Of a stretch of DNA of 64,000 nt, positions 42,845 through 52,283 are shown piece by piece. Source of the DNA: CAVREM01 sp963728825. GTDB lineage: Bacteria; Acidobacteriota; Vicinamibacteria; Vicinamibacterales; CAVVIG01. The stretch covers positions 416,853 through 480,852 of the forward strand of contig CAVSLA010000002.1 in assembly GCA_963728825.1 (NCBI GenBank), written 5' to 3'. Both the position numbers and the translations under genes were made by a program. The notes beneath the pieces are model-generated. The model saw nothing but the letters and a program-made list of their open reading frames with translations, was not told the origin of the DNA and did not search any database. The stretch's first letter is position 1, and each line of letters opens with the position of its first letter.

Positions 42845-43309
42845 ATGACGACCGCAGAACTCAACCGGATCGATCGGATCATCGACATTCAGGCTCCCGT
42901 CGATCGGGTCTGGCGCGCCCTGACCAATGTCGACGAGCTCTCGGCATGGTTTCAGGTCAGGATCGAGGGCGATATCGCCGCTGGCAGCGAGGTCTGGATG
43001 ACGTCGGTAAACCCGGAACACGCCGGCCAGCGGTGGCCGGTGCGAATCGTCGAGCTGACTCCGCCGTGGCGTATCGTCTGGCAGTGGCATCCGGGCGAAG
43101 TCGACGCGGCGACCGATTACTCACGGGAACCGAGAACCACGGTCACCTTCACGCTGGAGCCTTCGGCAGGTGGGACGAAGCTGAGTCTTTCAGAAACCGG
43201 TTTTGACGCGATTGCCATCGCCCGGCGGGCAAAGGCGTTTGCGGACAACAGCCAGGGCTGGAGCGAAGTCCTCGGATGGCTGCGGACCCATGTCGAAGCG
43301 GTCCGCTGA
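42845..43309 (+). CDS. SRPBCC (AHSA1-like) ligand-binding protein
   Basis: A 154-residue protein from ATG 42845 with a strong AGGAGG ribosome site. START/Bet v1-like features are IQAPVDRVWRALTNVDELSAWF, GSEVWMTS, VRIVELTPPWRIVWQWHPG and a long C-terminal helix. Genes of this type are very often paired with ArsR repressors. The pair probably senses a hydrophobic or toxic small molecule. Its stop lies 17 bases inside the ArsR gene. Confidence 0.9.
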   Translation: MTTAELNRIDRIIDIQAPVDRVWRALTNVDELSAWFQVRIEGDIAAGSEVWMTSVNPEHAGQRWPVRIVELTPPWRIVWQWHPGEVDAATDYSREPRTTVTFTLEPSAGGTKLSLSETGFDAIAIARRAKAFADNSQGWSEVLGWLRTHVEAVR

Positions 43310-43631
43310 CAAAGACGACGCCGGCGGTGCGTCGGTGTTCGCAGCGCTCGGCGACCCGACGCGGCTGTCGCTCCTTCGTCGTCTGTCGCGCGGCGGTCCG
43401 GCATCCATTACGATGCTTGCCGGGAACTTTCGGACGAGCCGGCAAGGCGTCACCAAACATCTGCAGGTCCTGGCGTCGGCCGGGATCATCGACGGCGAAC
43501 GCCGTGGCAGGCAGCATGTCTGGGCAATCAATCCGGCTCGCCTCGACGAAGCGCAGCGGCAGCTTGCCGTCATCGCTCGCGGATGGGACGATGCGCTGGC
43601 CAGGCTGAAGGCACACATCGAGGAGCGGTGA
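43290..43631 (+). CDS. ArsR-family repressor
   Basis: A 113-residue winged-helix protein from ATG 43290, overlapping the SRPBCC gene by 20 bases. Typical blocks are VFAALGDPTRLSLLRRLSRGG, RTSRQGVTKHLQVLASAGI and GRQHVWAINPARL. No cysteine-rich metal site is visible, so it belongs to the non-metal ArsR group linked to SRPBCC proteins. It probably represses the operon by binding the GGTTGCAT half-sites upstream. Confidence 0.92.
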   Translation: MSKRSADKDDAGGASVFAALGDPTRLSLLRRLSRGGPASITMLAGNFRTSRQGVTKHLQVLASAGIIDGERRGRQHVWAINPARLDEAQRQLAVIARGWDDALARLKAHIEER

Positions 43632-43660
43632 ACACCATCCGACGTGAACTGGAGGAAAGA

Positions 43661-44317
43661 ATGAAGCGACGGCTGATGATTTCGGCTTGGGTTCTCTCCC
43701 TGACCTTCGCCTATCTGGCAGGCTACGCGCTCGCGCCGGCCGGCTCGTCAGCCGCGCAGGCTGGAGCCGCTCAACCCGCGACCGCAGGTCGAGGCGCCAC
43801 TCCGGGCGGGGCGTTGCCACCGGGCGAGTACTCCAATATCCAACTGTCTCCCGATCAGGGAGAGCCCACGCTGTTCCGCGGCGCTGATCTCCGCGCCGCA
43901 CACACCCAATTGCAGGCGCGTGTGAAACAAGGTGGCCAGACCGCGCTCGTGCCGCGCGACCTGATGCGGTCGATGGTCACCCGCACACACTCGTACATCC
44001 TCGTTCATCGCGCCGGTCAAGCGACGGGGAACCCCGAACAGCACGAGGGTGTTACTGACGTGTACTTCGTGACCGGCGGCAGCGGGTCGGTCGTCGTCGG
44101 CGGCGACATTCCCAACCGCCGCGTCGTCCGACCGGGTGAATACTCGGGCGATCCGATCAGCGGCGGTCAGACCTTCAAGCTGGCGGCGGGCGACATCCTC
44201 AACATCCCGCCGAACGCGCCGCACGCGACGATGGCCGACGCCGGCGGGATGACCTATGTGCTGATGAAGGTCAACGTCGGGATGTATCCCTGGTCGCTCA
44301 TCAACGGCACACCGTGA
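43661..44317 (+). CDS. Exported cupin-domain protein
   Basis: A 218-residue protein from ATG 43661 (GGAGGA ribosome site). An N-terminal signal or anchor (LMISAWVLSLTFAYLAGYALAPAG) precedes an Ala/Gly-rich linker. A single cupin follows (YFVTGGSGSVVVGGD, then LAAGDILNIPPNAPHATMAD), with one of the usual metal-binding His residues. It might be a small periplasmic sugar or metal-binding enzyme. It sits 30 bases after arsR and may be the third gene of that operon. Confidence 0.8.
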   Translation: MKRRLMISAWVLSLTFAYLAGYALAPAGSSAAQAGAAQPATAGRGATPGGALPPGEYSNIQLSPDQGEPTLFRGADLRAAHTQLQARVKQGGQTALVPRDLMRSMVTRTHSYILVHRAGQATGNPEQHEGVTDVYFVTGGSGSVVVGGDIPNRRVVRPGEYSGDPISGGQTFKLAAGDILNIPPNAPHATMADAGGMTYVLMKVNVGMYPWSLINGTP

Positions 44318-44320
44318 CGG

Positions 44321-44773
44321 TTACGGCTTGCTGGCGGCGCTGTCGTTCTTGACGATGTTGCCGAACATCTTGCCGCCGGTGGCGCCGCCGCCCCAGGTGC
44401 CGGCGTAGCCGCCCTTGTAGATCACCAGCCGGGTGTCATACGTGCCCAGGCCCTGGACCGCCTGGCGCGTGAGCGAGATCACCGGTGTGTCGCCGGCGAA
44501 GTAGACCGGCACCGGAATCGCGATCGCGATGTCCTTCTTGTTGTACTGGACCCGCGCCGCGAATCTCCACACGCCGTCCTTCACCTTGGTGACGCTTTCG
44601 ATGACGTAGCGATCGGGGTAAAGCTCGGTCGCGTCGCCGACCGTGAAGAAGCCCTCCATGACCACGTTGGTCATCATCTGTTGGAAGTCCTTTTCGACAG
44701 CGGTCATCTCGACGACCGCTGCGGGCTGCTGTGCCATCGAAGCAAGAACGTACACGGTAAAAAGCCAGTTCAT
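44321..44773 (-). CDS. Secreted protein of unknown function
   Basis: A 150-residue protein with a short signal (NWLFTVYVLASMAQQ). The mature domain (VEKDFQQMMTNVVMEGFFTV, YVIESVTKVKDGVWRFAARVQY, IPVPVYFAGDTPVISL) and Gly-rich end (GTWGGGATGGKMFG) look like a small lipid- or ligand-binding fold seen in planctomycetes and acidobacteria. I cannot name the family. Confidence 0.72.
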   Translation of the reverse strand: MNWLFTVYVLASMAQQPAAVVEMTAVEKDFQQMMTNVVMEGFFTVGDATELYPDRYVIESVTKVKDGVWRFAARVQYNKKDIAIAIPVPVYFAGDTPVISLTRQAVQGLGTYDTRLVIYKGGYAGTWGGGATGGKMFGNIVKNDSAASKP

Positions 44774-44806
44774 CAGGGCCTCCAGTTTCCGAAGTATAGT
44801 CGCGCC

Positions 44807-45324
44807 ATGCGATTTGCAGCCTCAGCGTTTTGCGCGGCGCTTCTCATCGCGGCCGCCAGCGCGTGCCAGACGGTTTCTGTCCCCAACATGATCTATCCAG
44901 ACACTAGCAAGGGCGATGTCGCTGACGACTACTTCGGGACGAAAGTGCCCGATCCGTACCGCTGGATGGAGGATCTCGAGTCGCCGGAAGTGGCCAACTG
45001 GGTCGCGGCCCAGAACCGGGTGACATTCGACTATCTCGATAAGCTGCCGATGCGGGCGCGGTTCAAGGAGCGAATTACCGAGCTCTGGAATTATCCGAAA
45101 GTCGATTTGCCGGTGCGTGAGGGCGGCCGCTACTTCTACATCAGGAACAGCGGGTTGCAGCGTCAGGCGCCCTTGTATATGCGCGCCAGCCTCAGGTCCG
45201 AGCCTTCCCTGGTTTTGGATTCCGAATGCCATCTCACCAGATGGCACCGTCTCGCTGCAGCAATGGTCGCCATCGCCCGACGGGAAGTTGCTCGCCTACG
45301 GGCTGTCAGAAGGCGGCGCCGAAT

Positions 45325-45335
<11 letters not shown>
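44807..45335 (+). pseudogene. Prolyl oligopeptidase, N-terminal 175 residues only
   Basis: From ATG 44807 the protein has a lipobox signal (LLIAAASAC) and the S9A propeller start (DDYFGTKVPDPYRWMEDLES, YFYIRNSGLQRQAPLY). A frameshift near 45225 moves the reading into a second frame (PNAISPDGTVSLQQWSPSPDGKLLAYGLSEGGAE). After that the sequence abruptly becomes rpoD. About 500 residues, including the catalytic Ser/Asp/His domain, are missing. The cut coincides with the change of organism, so this is the stump of an intact gene at a chimeric join, not a natural truncation. Confidence 0.88.
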
Positions 45336-46454
<1,119 letters not shown>

Positions 46455-46576
46455 GGCCACGCTCGCTGGCTGAGGCGCTGCCAATCCACAGGCCTCAACT
46501 GCGCACGTCATTGATTCGGCGTGAGCGAGTCGGCGCTCGTTCCGAGGTTGCGCAAGACCGTTGTCGGAAGCGGAAA

Positions 46577-47208
46577 ATGGCGCGCCACTTTGCCATACTT
46601 GCGCATCACGGGGATCGCTTAGACAGCGCTTGAGCGCATTAGCGCTGCTGCCACGCCCGACGGAGTAACGAAAGATTTCGTCACCACCGTGCTGCAGATC
46701 AAGGGTGGCACGGTGCAGCCCTCATCCCTTACTTCGAAGAAACTTGGATTTGTCGCGACCGAACGGCTCGCCCACTGAGATTTATAAGCAGTTTCGGAAA
46801 TCCGAGCACGGGTGGATCGGCCGTCGCCGGCAGTCAAGACTGGGTACTCAAGGCTCGCAGCGTGACGCTAGTATTTTCAAAACTGGCGACAAGGACTTGT
46901 TGAGTTTGATTGTCCAGGTTAGTGGCGCTGAGGCTGATGATCAGGTGGCAAAGCTCACCCTTTTCGACGCTTAAGAGCCTTCGGGCTTTCGCAAACTTTG
47001 AGACCTCGTCACAGCAGGATGAGCCCGCAGCAACCGCCCTTACTCCGTCGGTGACGAAAGAGCCGCCGTCCCAGATTCCTGTGGGGAGCCGCGTGGGATT
47101 GAACCTTGGGTACACGTTCAATCTCAATCTACTCGGCCACCTCTGATCAAGCCGTATTCAATGCATATCTTCAGGAGCTTGAAGGAGCACCTCTTGACCG
47201 ATGAGTAA
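46577..47208 (+). pseudogene. DUF5343-family protein, multiple frameshifts
   Basis: No single frame is open, but stitching frames gives a DUF5343 protein of about 200 residues. Recognisable pieces in order are ISAAATPDGVTKDFVTTVL, QIKGGTVQP, KKLGFVATERL, PTEIYKQFR, DKDLLSLIVQVSGAEADD, LKSLRAFANFETS, TKEPPSQIPVGSRVGLNLGY, TFNLNL and a final FRSLKEHLLTDE. The stop codon overlaps the start of the HEPN gene by eight bases. At least five indels lie in 630 bases, more than elsewhere in the window, so either decay or poor consensus is possible. The function of DUF5343 is not established. Confidence 0.72.
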
Positions 47209-47865
47209 GAGAGACGTTTCGGACAAAATCAAAGCCTTCATAATGACCAATCAGATGGTCACTGAAGATATGCAAAGGATCGGAACGGCCGATGCTGTCG
47301 ATCTTGGCCATTTCCCCCATCGACGCAGGCTCTGCAGGATTCCTATTACCCTCGATTTGATGCAGCCGTGCGCGCCGAAGCTGCGCTCATGAGCAAACAC
47401 TATGAGACGTTCTACTGCCTGAGAAATCAATTCGCGCTCTAGTCTACGAGACGATGGAAACGGCTGAAAGGGCCTGATTCGGTGGAAGTCGGCCCGAATT
47501 CCGACGAACGTCAAGAACGAAGGTGGCAAGCCGTATCCAGAAAGAGCTAGACTCTGCGGTGACCAGCCGATCTGAGGACGACACTGGATTTTACCACGTT
47601 TGGAGAGCTGTCGGTCATCATCACATCAAACTGGGACCTCTTCGGTGGCCTTTTCAGCAGCCGCAAGGCTGTAGAAAAGGTCATGGCCAGCTTGAACGTT
47701 TTAAGAGGTAGCTCTATCGCTCACTGCAGTCCGTTAGCCGAGGATGAGGTCCAGCGGCTTCACCTGACTGTGCGCGATTCGGTTCCGTCTAATCGGAATG
47801 AACGTCGCTTGCGCTCCCGCGCACGCCTCAGCGTCCGCGGCTGCAGGATGCCGCGGATTGAGCTA
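47201..47865 (+). pseudogene. Swt1-type HEPN-domain protein, multiple frameshifts
   Basis: It starts MSKRDVSDKIKAFIMTNQMV at 47201, within the end of the DUF5343 gene. Later pieces in other frames read DSYYPRFDAAVRAEAALMSK, HYETFYCLRNQFRALVYETM, RIQKELDSAVTSRS, TTFGELSVIITSNWDLFGGL, FSSRKAVEKVMASLNVLRGS and LAEDEVQRLHLTVRD. The RGSIAHC-like stretch near the end corresponds to the HEPN Rx4-6H ribonuclease motif. The pairing with DUF5343 in overlapping frames suggests one functional unit, perhaps an anti-phage or RNA-cleaving module. Confidence 0.7.
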
Positions 47866-47875
47866 GTCTCTTCCC

Positions 47876-48189
47876 ATGAACGAGAAGCCCGCATCGAGGT
47901 CGACGAGCAGACGGCCGAGATTCTCAAGGCTCGGGCCGCCGCACGCGGCATGACCGTTTCGGCGCTCGATTGCCGAGCTGATCGGGGCAGAAGAGGTCAT
48001 GCCTACTCGATTTCACGCCAATGCGCAACGCCGGCGAAGGGCCCTGGGCGCCCGAAATCCTGGCCGAAGACTACCCGCCGCCTGGCCGAGTTCCGGCGCA
48101 CGCGCTGGCGGTCACCCTGGGATGATGTGAAGGCCTGGATGCAGACCTGGGGCACGCCGAACGAACTGCCCGCGCCCAAGCCGCGCAAG
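47876..48189 (+). pseudogene. RHH/CopG-like antitoxin (frameshifted), first of two toxin-antitoxin modules
   Basis: Stitching frames gives MNEK-ARIEVDEQTAEILKARAA, ARGMTVSALIAELIGAEEV, a linker, then WAPEILAEDYRRLAEFRRTR, VPWDDVKAWMQTWGTPNE and LPAPKPRKL. The N-terminal part is a DNA-binding antitoxin domain, and the C-terminal part is the segment that usually wraps the ParE toxin. An extra G near 47970 and an extra C near 47890 break the frame. Confidence 0.65.
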
Positions 48190-48325
48190 CTGTGGAGTCT
48201 GATCGTCTCCAGACGGACGGCGATCGCCGATCGCGCTGATCAGATGCGAACGTTCCTCGAGACCTGAGCCCGGACGCTGTTCGTGCGCAATCGAGGCATG
48301 CTCAGCAATTCAGTCGCACGCCATT
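48190..48325 (+). pseudogene. Truncated ParE/RelE-type toxin
   Basis: Directly after the antitoxin, the sequence reads WSLIVS, then DQMRTFLETLSPDAVRAAIEAM, the start of a ParE-family toxin. It stops after about 42 residues, where the second antitoxin begins, so the catalytic C-terminal half is absent. The first module therefore probably lacks a working toxin. Confidence 0.5.
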
Positions 48326-48582
48326 GAATTCCGACGAGGCGACCGCCAACGGCGACTGAAGGAGCGGGCCGATGAACGTGGCCTGACCGTTGCCGATCTG
48401 GTGTCTGAGTATCTGGACGAAGACCGTGCTTCGTCAGATGCCGATACGGAGCAAATTGCGGAACTCGACCGGCGTTTGGCCGCCGTTCAAGCAGGACAGG
48501 CAACGTGCCGAAGCATGACGAGGTCGTGCGCTGGCTGGAGACGTGGGGCACGCCGGCGTTCAAACCATGGCGCGATCAGTAG
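48326..48582 (+). pseudogene. RHH/CopG-like antitoxin of the second module (frameshifted at its start)
   Basis: After a broken start (IEF, DEATA pieces) the frame is open: RLKERADERGLTVADLVSEYL, DEDRASSDADTEQIAELDRRLAA, then HDEVVRWLETWGTPAFKPWRDQ. The C-terminus resembles that of the first antitoxin (WMQTWGTPNE versus WLETWGTPAF), so the two modules are paralogous. It overlaps the toxin start by 16 bases. Confidence 0.65.
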
Positions 48583-48859
48583 ACATCGAGTGGACGCAGG
48601 ACGCGCTCGCCGATCTTGATCGCTTCGTCGAATTTCTCGCCAGAAGCATCCCGATCTCGCACAAGCCGTGCTCGCGAGATCATTGCCAAAGCCGAGCGTC
48701 TCTATCCGCTTTTCCGCGGCTTGGACGTCCGATCGCGGACGGGCGGAATACCGTCAGCTCGTGTTGCAGGTGCTCAACGCGCCCTACGTCTTTCAATACC
48801 GCTTCGATGGCGAGCGCCTTGTGATGCTGCGTATCTTCCATGGCCGCGAAGCAGCGTGA
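48567..48859 (+). pseudogene. ParE/RelE-family toxin of the second module (frameshifted)
   Basis: Starts MARSVDIEWTQDALADLDRF within the antitoxin gene. The remaining frames give KHPDLAQAVLAREIIAKAERLY, then ADGRAEYRQLVLQVLNAPYV and FQYRFDGERLVMLRIFHGREAA, the complete ParE fold with its C-terminal basic strand. ParE toxins poison DNA gyrase, and RelE relatives cleave mRNA. Two to three indels break the frame, so activity is unclear. Confidence 0.68.
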
Positions 48860-48866
48860 GTAGACA

Positions 48867-49331
48867 ATGTCGCTGATGCCCACCACCCTCTACATCGACG
48901 CCGATGCCTGTCCCGTGAAGGACGAGGCGGTGCGGGTGGCGGAGCGGCATGGGCTGGGGATCATCTTCGTATCCAACGCGTACATGCGCCTGCCGGAGGG
49001 GCCGCTGATCAAGCGGGTGGTGGTGTCCGACGGTCCAGATGCGGCCGACGACTGGATCGCGGAGCGCGCCGGCAAGGGCGACATCGTGGTCACGGCCGAC
49101 ATTCCGCTGGCGGCGCGCTGCCTCAAGGCCGGCGCGCGCGTGATCGGCAACACCGGCAAGCCGTTCACGGAGGCCAACATCGGCCAGGCGCTGTCGATGC
49201 GCGAGTTCTCCCGTCATCTGCGCGAGACCGGCGAGAGCAAGGGCTACAACGCCAGCTTCACGCGGGCGGACCGCTCGCGCTTCCTGCAGGCGCTGGAAGA
49301 GGCTGTGCAGGCCATCAAGCGTGCCGGATAG
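48867..49331 (+). CDS. yaiI: YaiI/YqxD family (DUF188) protein
   Basis: A 154-residue protein with the family's opening TLYIDADACPVKDEAVRVAER and the blocks VSDGPDAADDWIAERAGKGD, VVTADIPLAARCLKAGA and FTEANIGQALSMREFSRHLRE. The acidic residues suggest a PIN-like metal-dependent nuclease fold, but no activity is established. The second ATG at 48876 is an equally good start. This is the first intact gene after the toxin-antitoxin island. Confidence 0.93.
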   Translation: MSLMPTTLYIDADACPVKDEAVRVAERHGLGIIFVSNAYMRLPEGPLIKRVVVSDGPDAADDWIAERAGKGDIVVTADIPLAARCLKAGARVIGNTGKPFTEANIGQALSMREFSRHLRETGESKGYNASFTRADRSRFLQALEEAVQAIKRAG

Positions 49332-49395
49332 CCCGCGGCGGCACGGGCGCTTAAATTGGCACCTTGATCATTGGTGATTCTGTCCTGCGAAACCC

Positions 49396-49971
49396 ATGTC
49401 GCGCGCCCGCCTCTATCTCGCCGGCCCCGAGGTGTTCCTGCCCGATGCGCTGGCCGTGGCCCGCGCCAAGCAGGACCTGTGCGCCCGGCATGGCTTCGAC
49501 GGCGTCTTTCCGCTGGATGTCTCGCTCGATCTCACCGGGTTGCCCAAGCGCGAGCAGGCGCGCCGTATCTCCATGGCCAATGAGGCGGCCATGCGCTCGT
49601 GCGCAGGGGTGATTGCCAACCTTACCCCGTTTCGCGGCGTGTCCATGGACGCGGGTACGGCGTTCGAGGTCGGGTTCATGCGCGTGCTCGGCCGTCCTGT
49701 GCTCGGCTATACCAATGTCGTCGCGGACTATCGCCGTCGCGTCGAGGCCTACCGCAAAGCGAACACACCCGTCGCCGACGCGGATGCGCCGGATGTAGCG
49801 ATCGAGGACCACGATCTCGCGGAAAACCTGATGATCGAGGTGGCGATCCTGGCATCGGGCGGCGAGGTGATCCGCCGCGGCGTGCCGCCCGGGCGCGAGA
49901 TGCGCGATCTCGCCGGTTTCGAGGCCTGCCTGATCCAGGCCCAGCGCATCGTGCTCACGCCGTCGTCCTGA
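49396..49971 (+). CDS. Nucleoside 2-deoxyribosyltransferase
   Basis: A 191-residue protein with the family's first strand ARLYLAGPEVFLPDALAVA and the active-site region SMDAGTAFEVGFMRVLGRPV, where the Glu is the nucleophile. These enzymes swap bases on deoxynucleosides in salvage. The final codons (PSS and the TGA stop) are supplied by the left arm of a REP element that begins at 49964. Confidence 0.92.
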   Translation: MSRARLYLAGPEVFLPDALAVARAKQDLCARHGFDGVFPLDVSLDLTGLPKREQARRISMANEAAMRSCAGVIANLTPFRGVSMDAGTAFEVGFMRVLGRPVLGYTNVVADYRRRVEAYRKANTPVADADAPDVAIEDHDLAENLMIEVAILASGGEVIRRGVPPGREMRDLAGFEACLIQAQRIVLTPSS

Positions 49972-50027
49972 GCTTGTCGAAGGACGGGTAAAGCACGCCA
50001 AGCCGTGCCTCGACAGGCTCAGCACGG
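49964..50027. repeat. Bipartite REP element (BIME-like), copy 1
   Basis: CGTCCTGAGC-TT-GTCGAAGGACG, then a 16-base spacer, then CCGTGCCTCGACAGGCTCAGCACGG split across two arms. The two halves are the same core in opposite orientations. Its first arm contains the stop codon of the preceding gene. Further copies lie at 57945 and 60072. Confidence 0.85.
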
Positions 50028-50051
50028 GGTGGTGCGTGCAGAAGGTGCGGC

Positions 50052-50145
50052 TACCGCGCAGCAAACTCCACAACCCCAGAGCCGCCTGACGCACAGGCCG
50101 CGTGTGGGCCAACACGCCGATGCCTCGCACCCGCCCAGGCCCACT
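50052..50145 (-). pseudogene. Remnant of the 3' end of a CHAP-enzyme paralogue
   Basis: On the minus strand this reads RGIGVLAHTRPVRQAALG, then VVEFAAR and a stop after a one-base shift. That matches the C-terminus of the intact lysozyme/CHAP gene at 52284 (EGIGVFARTRPVRQATLG, FVEFAAR) but with clear divergence. Only the last 30 codons remain. The autotransporter gene lies between the fragment and the intact copy. Confidence 0.65.
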
Positions 50146-50160
50146 CGATCGCCGCGCCCG

Positions 50161-52089
50161 TCAGAAACGGACGTTCAGCCCGGCGCTCAGCACGAACTCG
50201 TTGCCCTCGTCGCGGGCAAAAGTGGTCGCGCCGGCGATGGTGGCGCTGAGGCTGCTGTTCACGTCGAACGTCACACCGGCCTCCAGCTTGCCGTAGGTGC
50301 GCGTGTCGAAGGTCTGCACGTCCGTCGGGATCGGCAGCAGCGGCGCCTGGGTCAGCGACGTCGTGAACGAGCGCGTCGCATCGCCGAACTGGTGCTCCAG
50401 CATGACGTTGAGGTAAGGGCTGATGACGCCGGTGCTGGTGATGATCGGCGCGCGGAACTGGACACCGATGTTGGCGGCCAGCGTGTGCAGGGAATGGTTC
50501 GCCACGCTGAAGGTGAGTAACGGGTCGCCCTTCTCGGTGTAGCCGTCGACGTCCACGTGCAGATAGCTCAGACCGGCGATGGGGCCAGCCCGCAGCCGGC
50601 CGAAGTCGAACAGATAGCCGCCGCGTGCGGCTGCGGAGAACGATGTGGCGTCTGTGCTGCTGCGGATCGTGTCGATGACGCCGGGACGGGCGAGGTCGAG
50701 ATCGTGCCGGCCGAAGCTCACCAGCGCGTCGCCGAACCAATGCCGGTCGGTGTAGGACAGATAGGCGGCGACCTGAAGGGCGTCACCGTCGACGTTGGCG
50801 CCGCTGTTGAGGTCGGCGTGCGTGTTGGCATAGTTGCCCGCAAGGCCCATGAGCAGGTTGCGGGTGGCGCGATACTCTATGCCGATTGTGCCCGCGCCGG
50901 TTTCATAGTCATGGCTGGCCGCGCTGGGCGAATCCCGCTGGCCGCTGGCGTAGATGCCGGCCGAATACACGGTGAGACGGCTGGCGGCGATGCTGCCTTC
51001 CCTCGGTCCGCCGAGCCGGCTTGCGGCTTCCTCGCCGGCGCCGAGGTTCATGGCGCCGTTAGGGCCGCCGTTGTTGCGATAGCGCCCAGCGAAGTTGTGC
51101 TCGCGGTTCGCGTCGAGCCGGTTGAGGGTCGCGGTGGTGAACGCCGACGTCGCGGCCTTGGCGATATCGGGCTGCACGGCGATGGTGCCGGGCGCCTCTA
51201 CGATATTGGCCATGTAGTCTGCCACCAGGGCAAAGCCGCCGCTTGTCAGGTGCAGCCCGTCGGGGCCGATGTAGAACTGGGTCTGCTGCGGGCTGTTGAC
51301 GGCCCCGCCACACACGCTGCCGCCGCCGGGGCAGAGGAAGCCCGTGAAGCCGTACTTGGTGCCGCCGGCCTTGATGTCGGCGTCGACCGCTGTGCCGAGC
51401 GCAAACAGGTCGAACATGAAGAACCGTGCGCCCGTCGCGGCTGCGATCGGAGCCAGCTTGGCCTGCATCGCATCGAAATAGGCGCGGCCGAACGCATCGG
51501 CCACCGGCGCGGCAAAGGCCGGCACCACCGGCAGACCCGAGAGGCCGCTGAACTCCCCGAGGATGAAATTCTTGGCCCCGGAATCAACCAGCCGCTGAAT
51601 CTGATCGGCGGCAAAGGTGGCCGTGATGTTGGCAAACGTCGCTACGTTGGCGGGCGTGATCGGACCCGCCGGATAGCCAACGCCCGCGCCCAGGCCGTTG
51701 AGAATGGCCAGGGCGTCGTTGCCGCCGATGTTGAGCGTGACCAGATCGCGCGTCGTGATCGCATTGCCGGTGGCCAGATAGGCGTCGACCTGCTGTGGCA
51801 GGTGCCAGCCTGGCGCAACAACGGCCGGCGGCCCGAACGGAGAGGCGCGGGCGCCGCCGACGCCGAACTCGACGATGGGCAGATTGCCGAGGTTCTCAGC
51901 CAGCGGCAGCGGGTAAACCCGCCACAGCCCGGCGAGTTGCACGTCGGTGTAGCTGTCGCCGAAGATATAAAGCCGTTCGAACCTGTCCTGGGCTTCGGCG
52001 TGCCCTGGGAAAACCGCGCCGGCAGCCAGCGCTGCAGCAGCAGCAAACGCGATGCGACGCAAGTGCGCAAAGGCCTGGGTGTGACGCAT
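50161..52089 (-). CDS. SGNH/GDSL esterase autotransporter
   Basis: A 642-residue outer-membrane protein. Signal peptide FAAAAALAAGAVFPGHAEA. The passenger is an SGNH hydrolase with all blocks: LYIFGDSYTDVQLAG, GVGGARASPFG, LNIGGNDAL and IGPDGLHLTSGGFALVADYM. The last 280 residues form an autotransporter barrel (TGAGTIGIEYRATRNLLMGLA) ending in LSAGLNVRF, with the C-terminal Phe needed for Bam-mediated assembly. It resembles EstA-type esterases displayed on the cell surface. The gene is uninterrupted, unlike most of its neighbours. Confidence 0.92.
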   Translation of the reverse strand: MRHTQAFAHLRRIAFAAAAALAAGAVFPGHAEAQDRFERLYIFGDSYTDVQLAGLWRVYPLPLAENLGNLPIVEFGVGGARASPFGPPAVVAPGWHLPQQVDAYLATGNAITTRDLVTLNIGGNDALAILNGLGAGVGYPAGPITPANVATFANITATFAADQIQRLVDSGAKNFILGEFSGLSGLPVVPAFAAPVADAFGRAYFDAMQAKLAPIAAATGARFFMFDLFALGTAVDADIKAGGTKYGFTGFLCPGGGSVCGGAVNSPQQTQFYIGPDGLHLTSGGFALVADYMANIVEAPGTIAVQPDIAKAATSAFTTATLNRLDANREHNFAGRYRNNGGPNGAMNLGAGEEAASRLGGPREGSIAASRLTVYSAGIYASGQRDSPSAASHDYETGAGTIGIEYRATRNLLMGLAGNYANTHADLNSGANVDGDALQVAAYLSYTDRHWFGDALVSFGRHDLDLARPGVIDTIRSSTDATSFSAAARGGYLFDFGRLRAGPIAGLSYLHVDVDGYTEKGDPLLTFSVANHSLHTLAANIGVQFRAPIITSTGVISPYLNVMLEHQFGDATRSFTTSLTQAPLLPIPTDVQTFDTRTYGKLEAGVTFDVNSSLSATIAGATTFARDEGNEFVLSAGLNVRF

Positions 52090-52283
52090 AACAACCTCCC
52101 GGGATACTGACGTTTTCCCGCAAGGCTCTCCGGCCCCTTGGCATCAAGATGCGTACAAACCGCAACCCAAGGGAACCCCTCAGCGCGAAGATTTCCTTTG
52201 GGTTGCAGACGTGTCACGTTCGCACGTGCGCACTGGCAGTGCCGCGCAGCGTCATGCTCGGGTTGTGCTGCGCAGAGTTCGCC

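Noticed and set aside
50557..52110. Plus-strand open frame of 517 codons
   Set aside because: It is antisense to the autotransporter, whose SGNH blocks and barrel are unambiguous.
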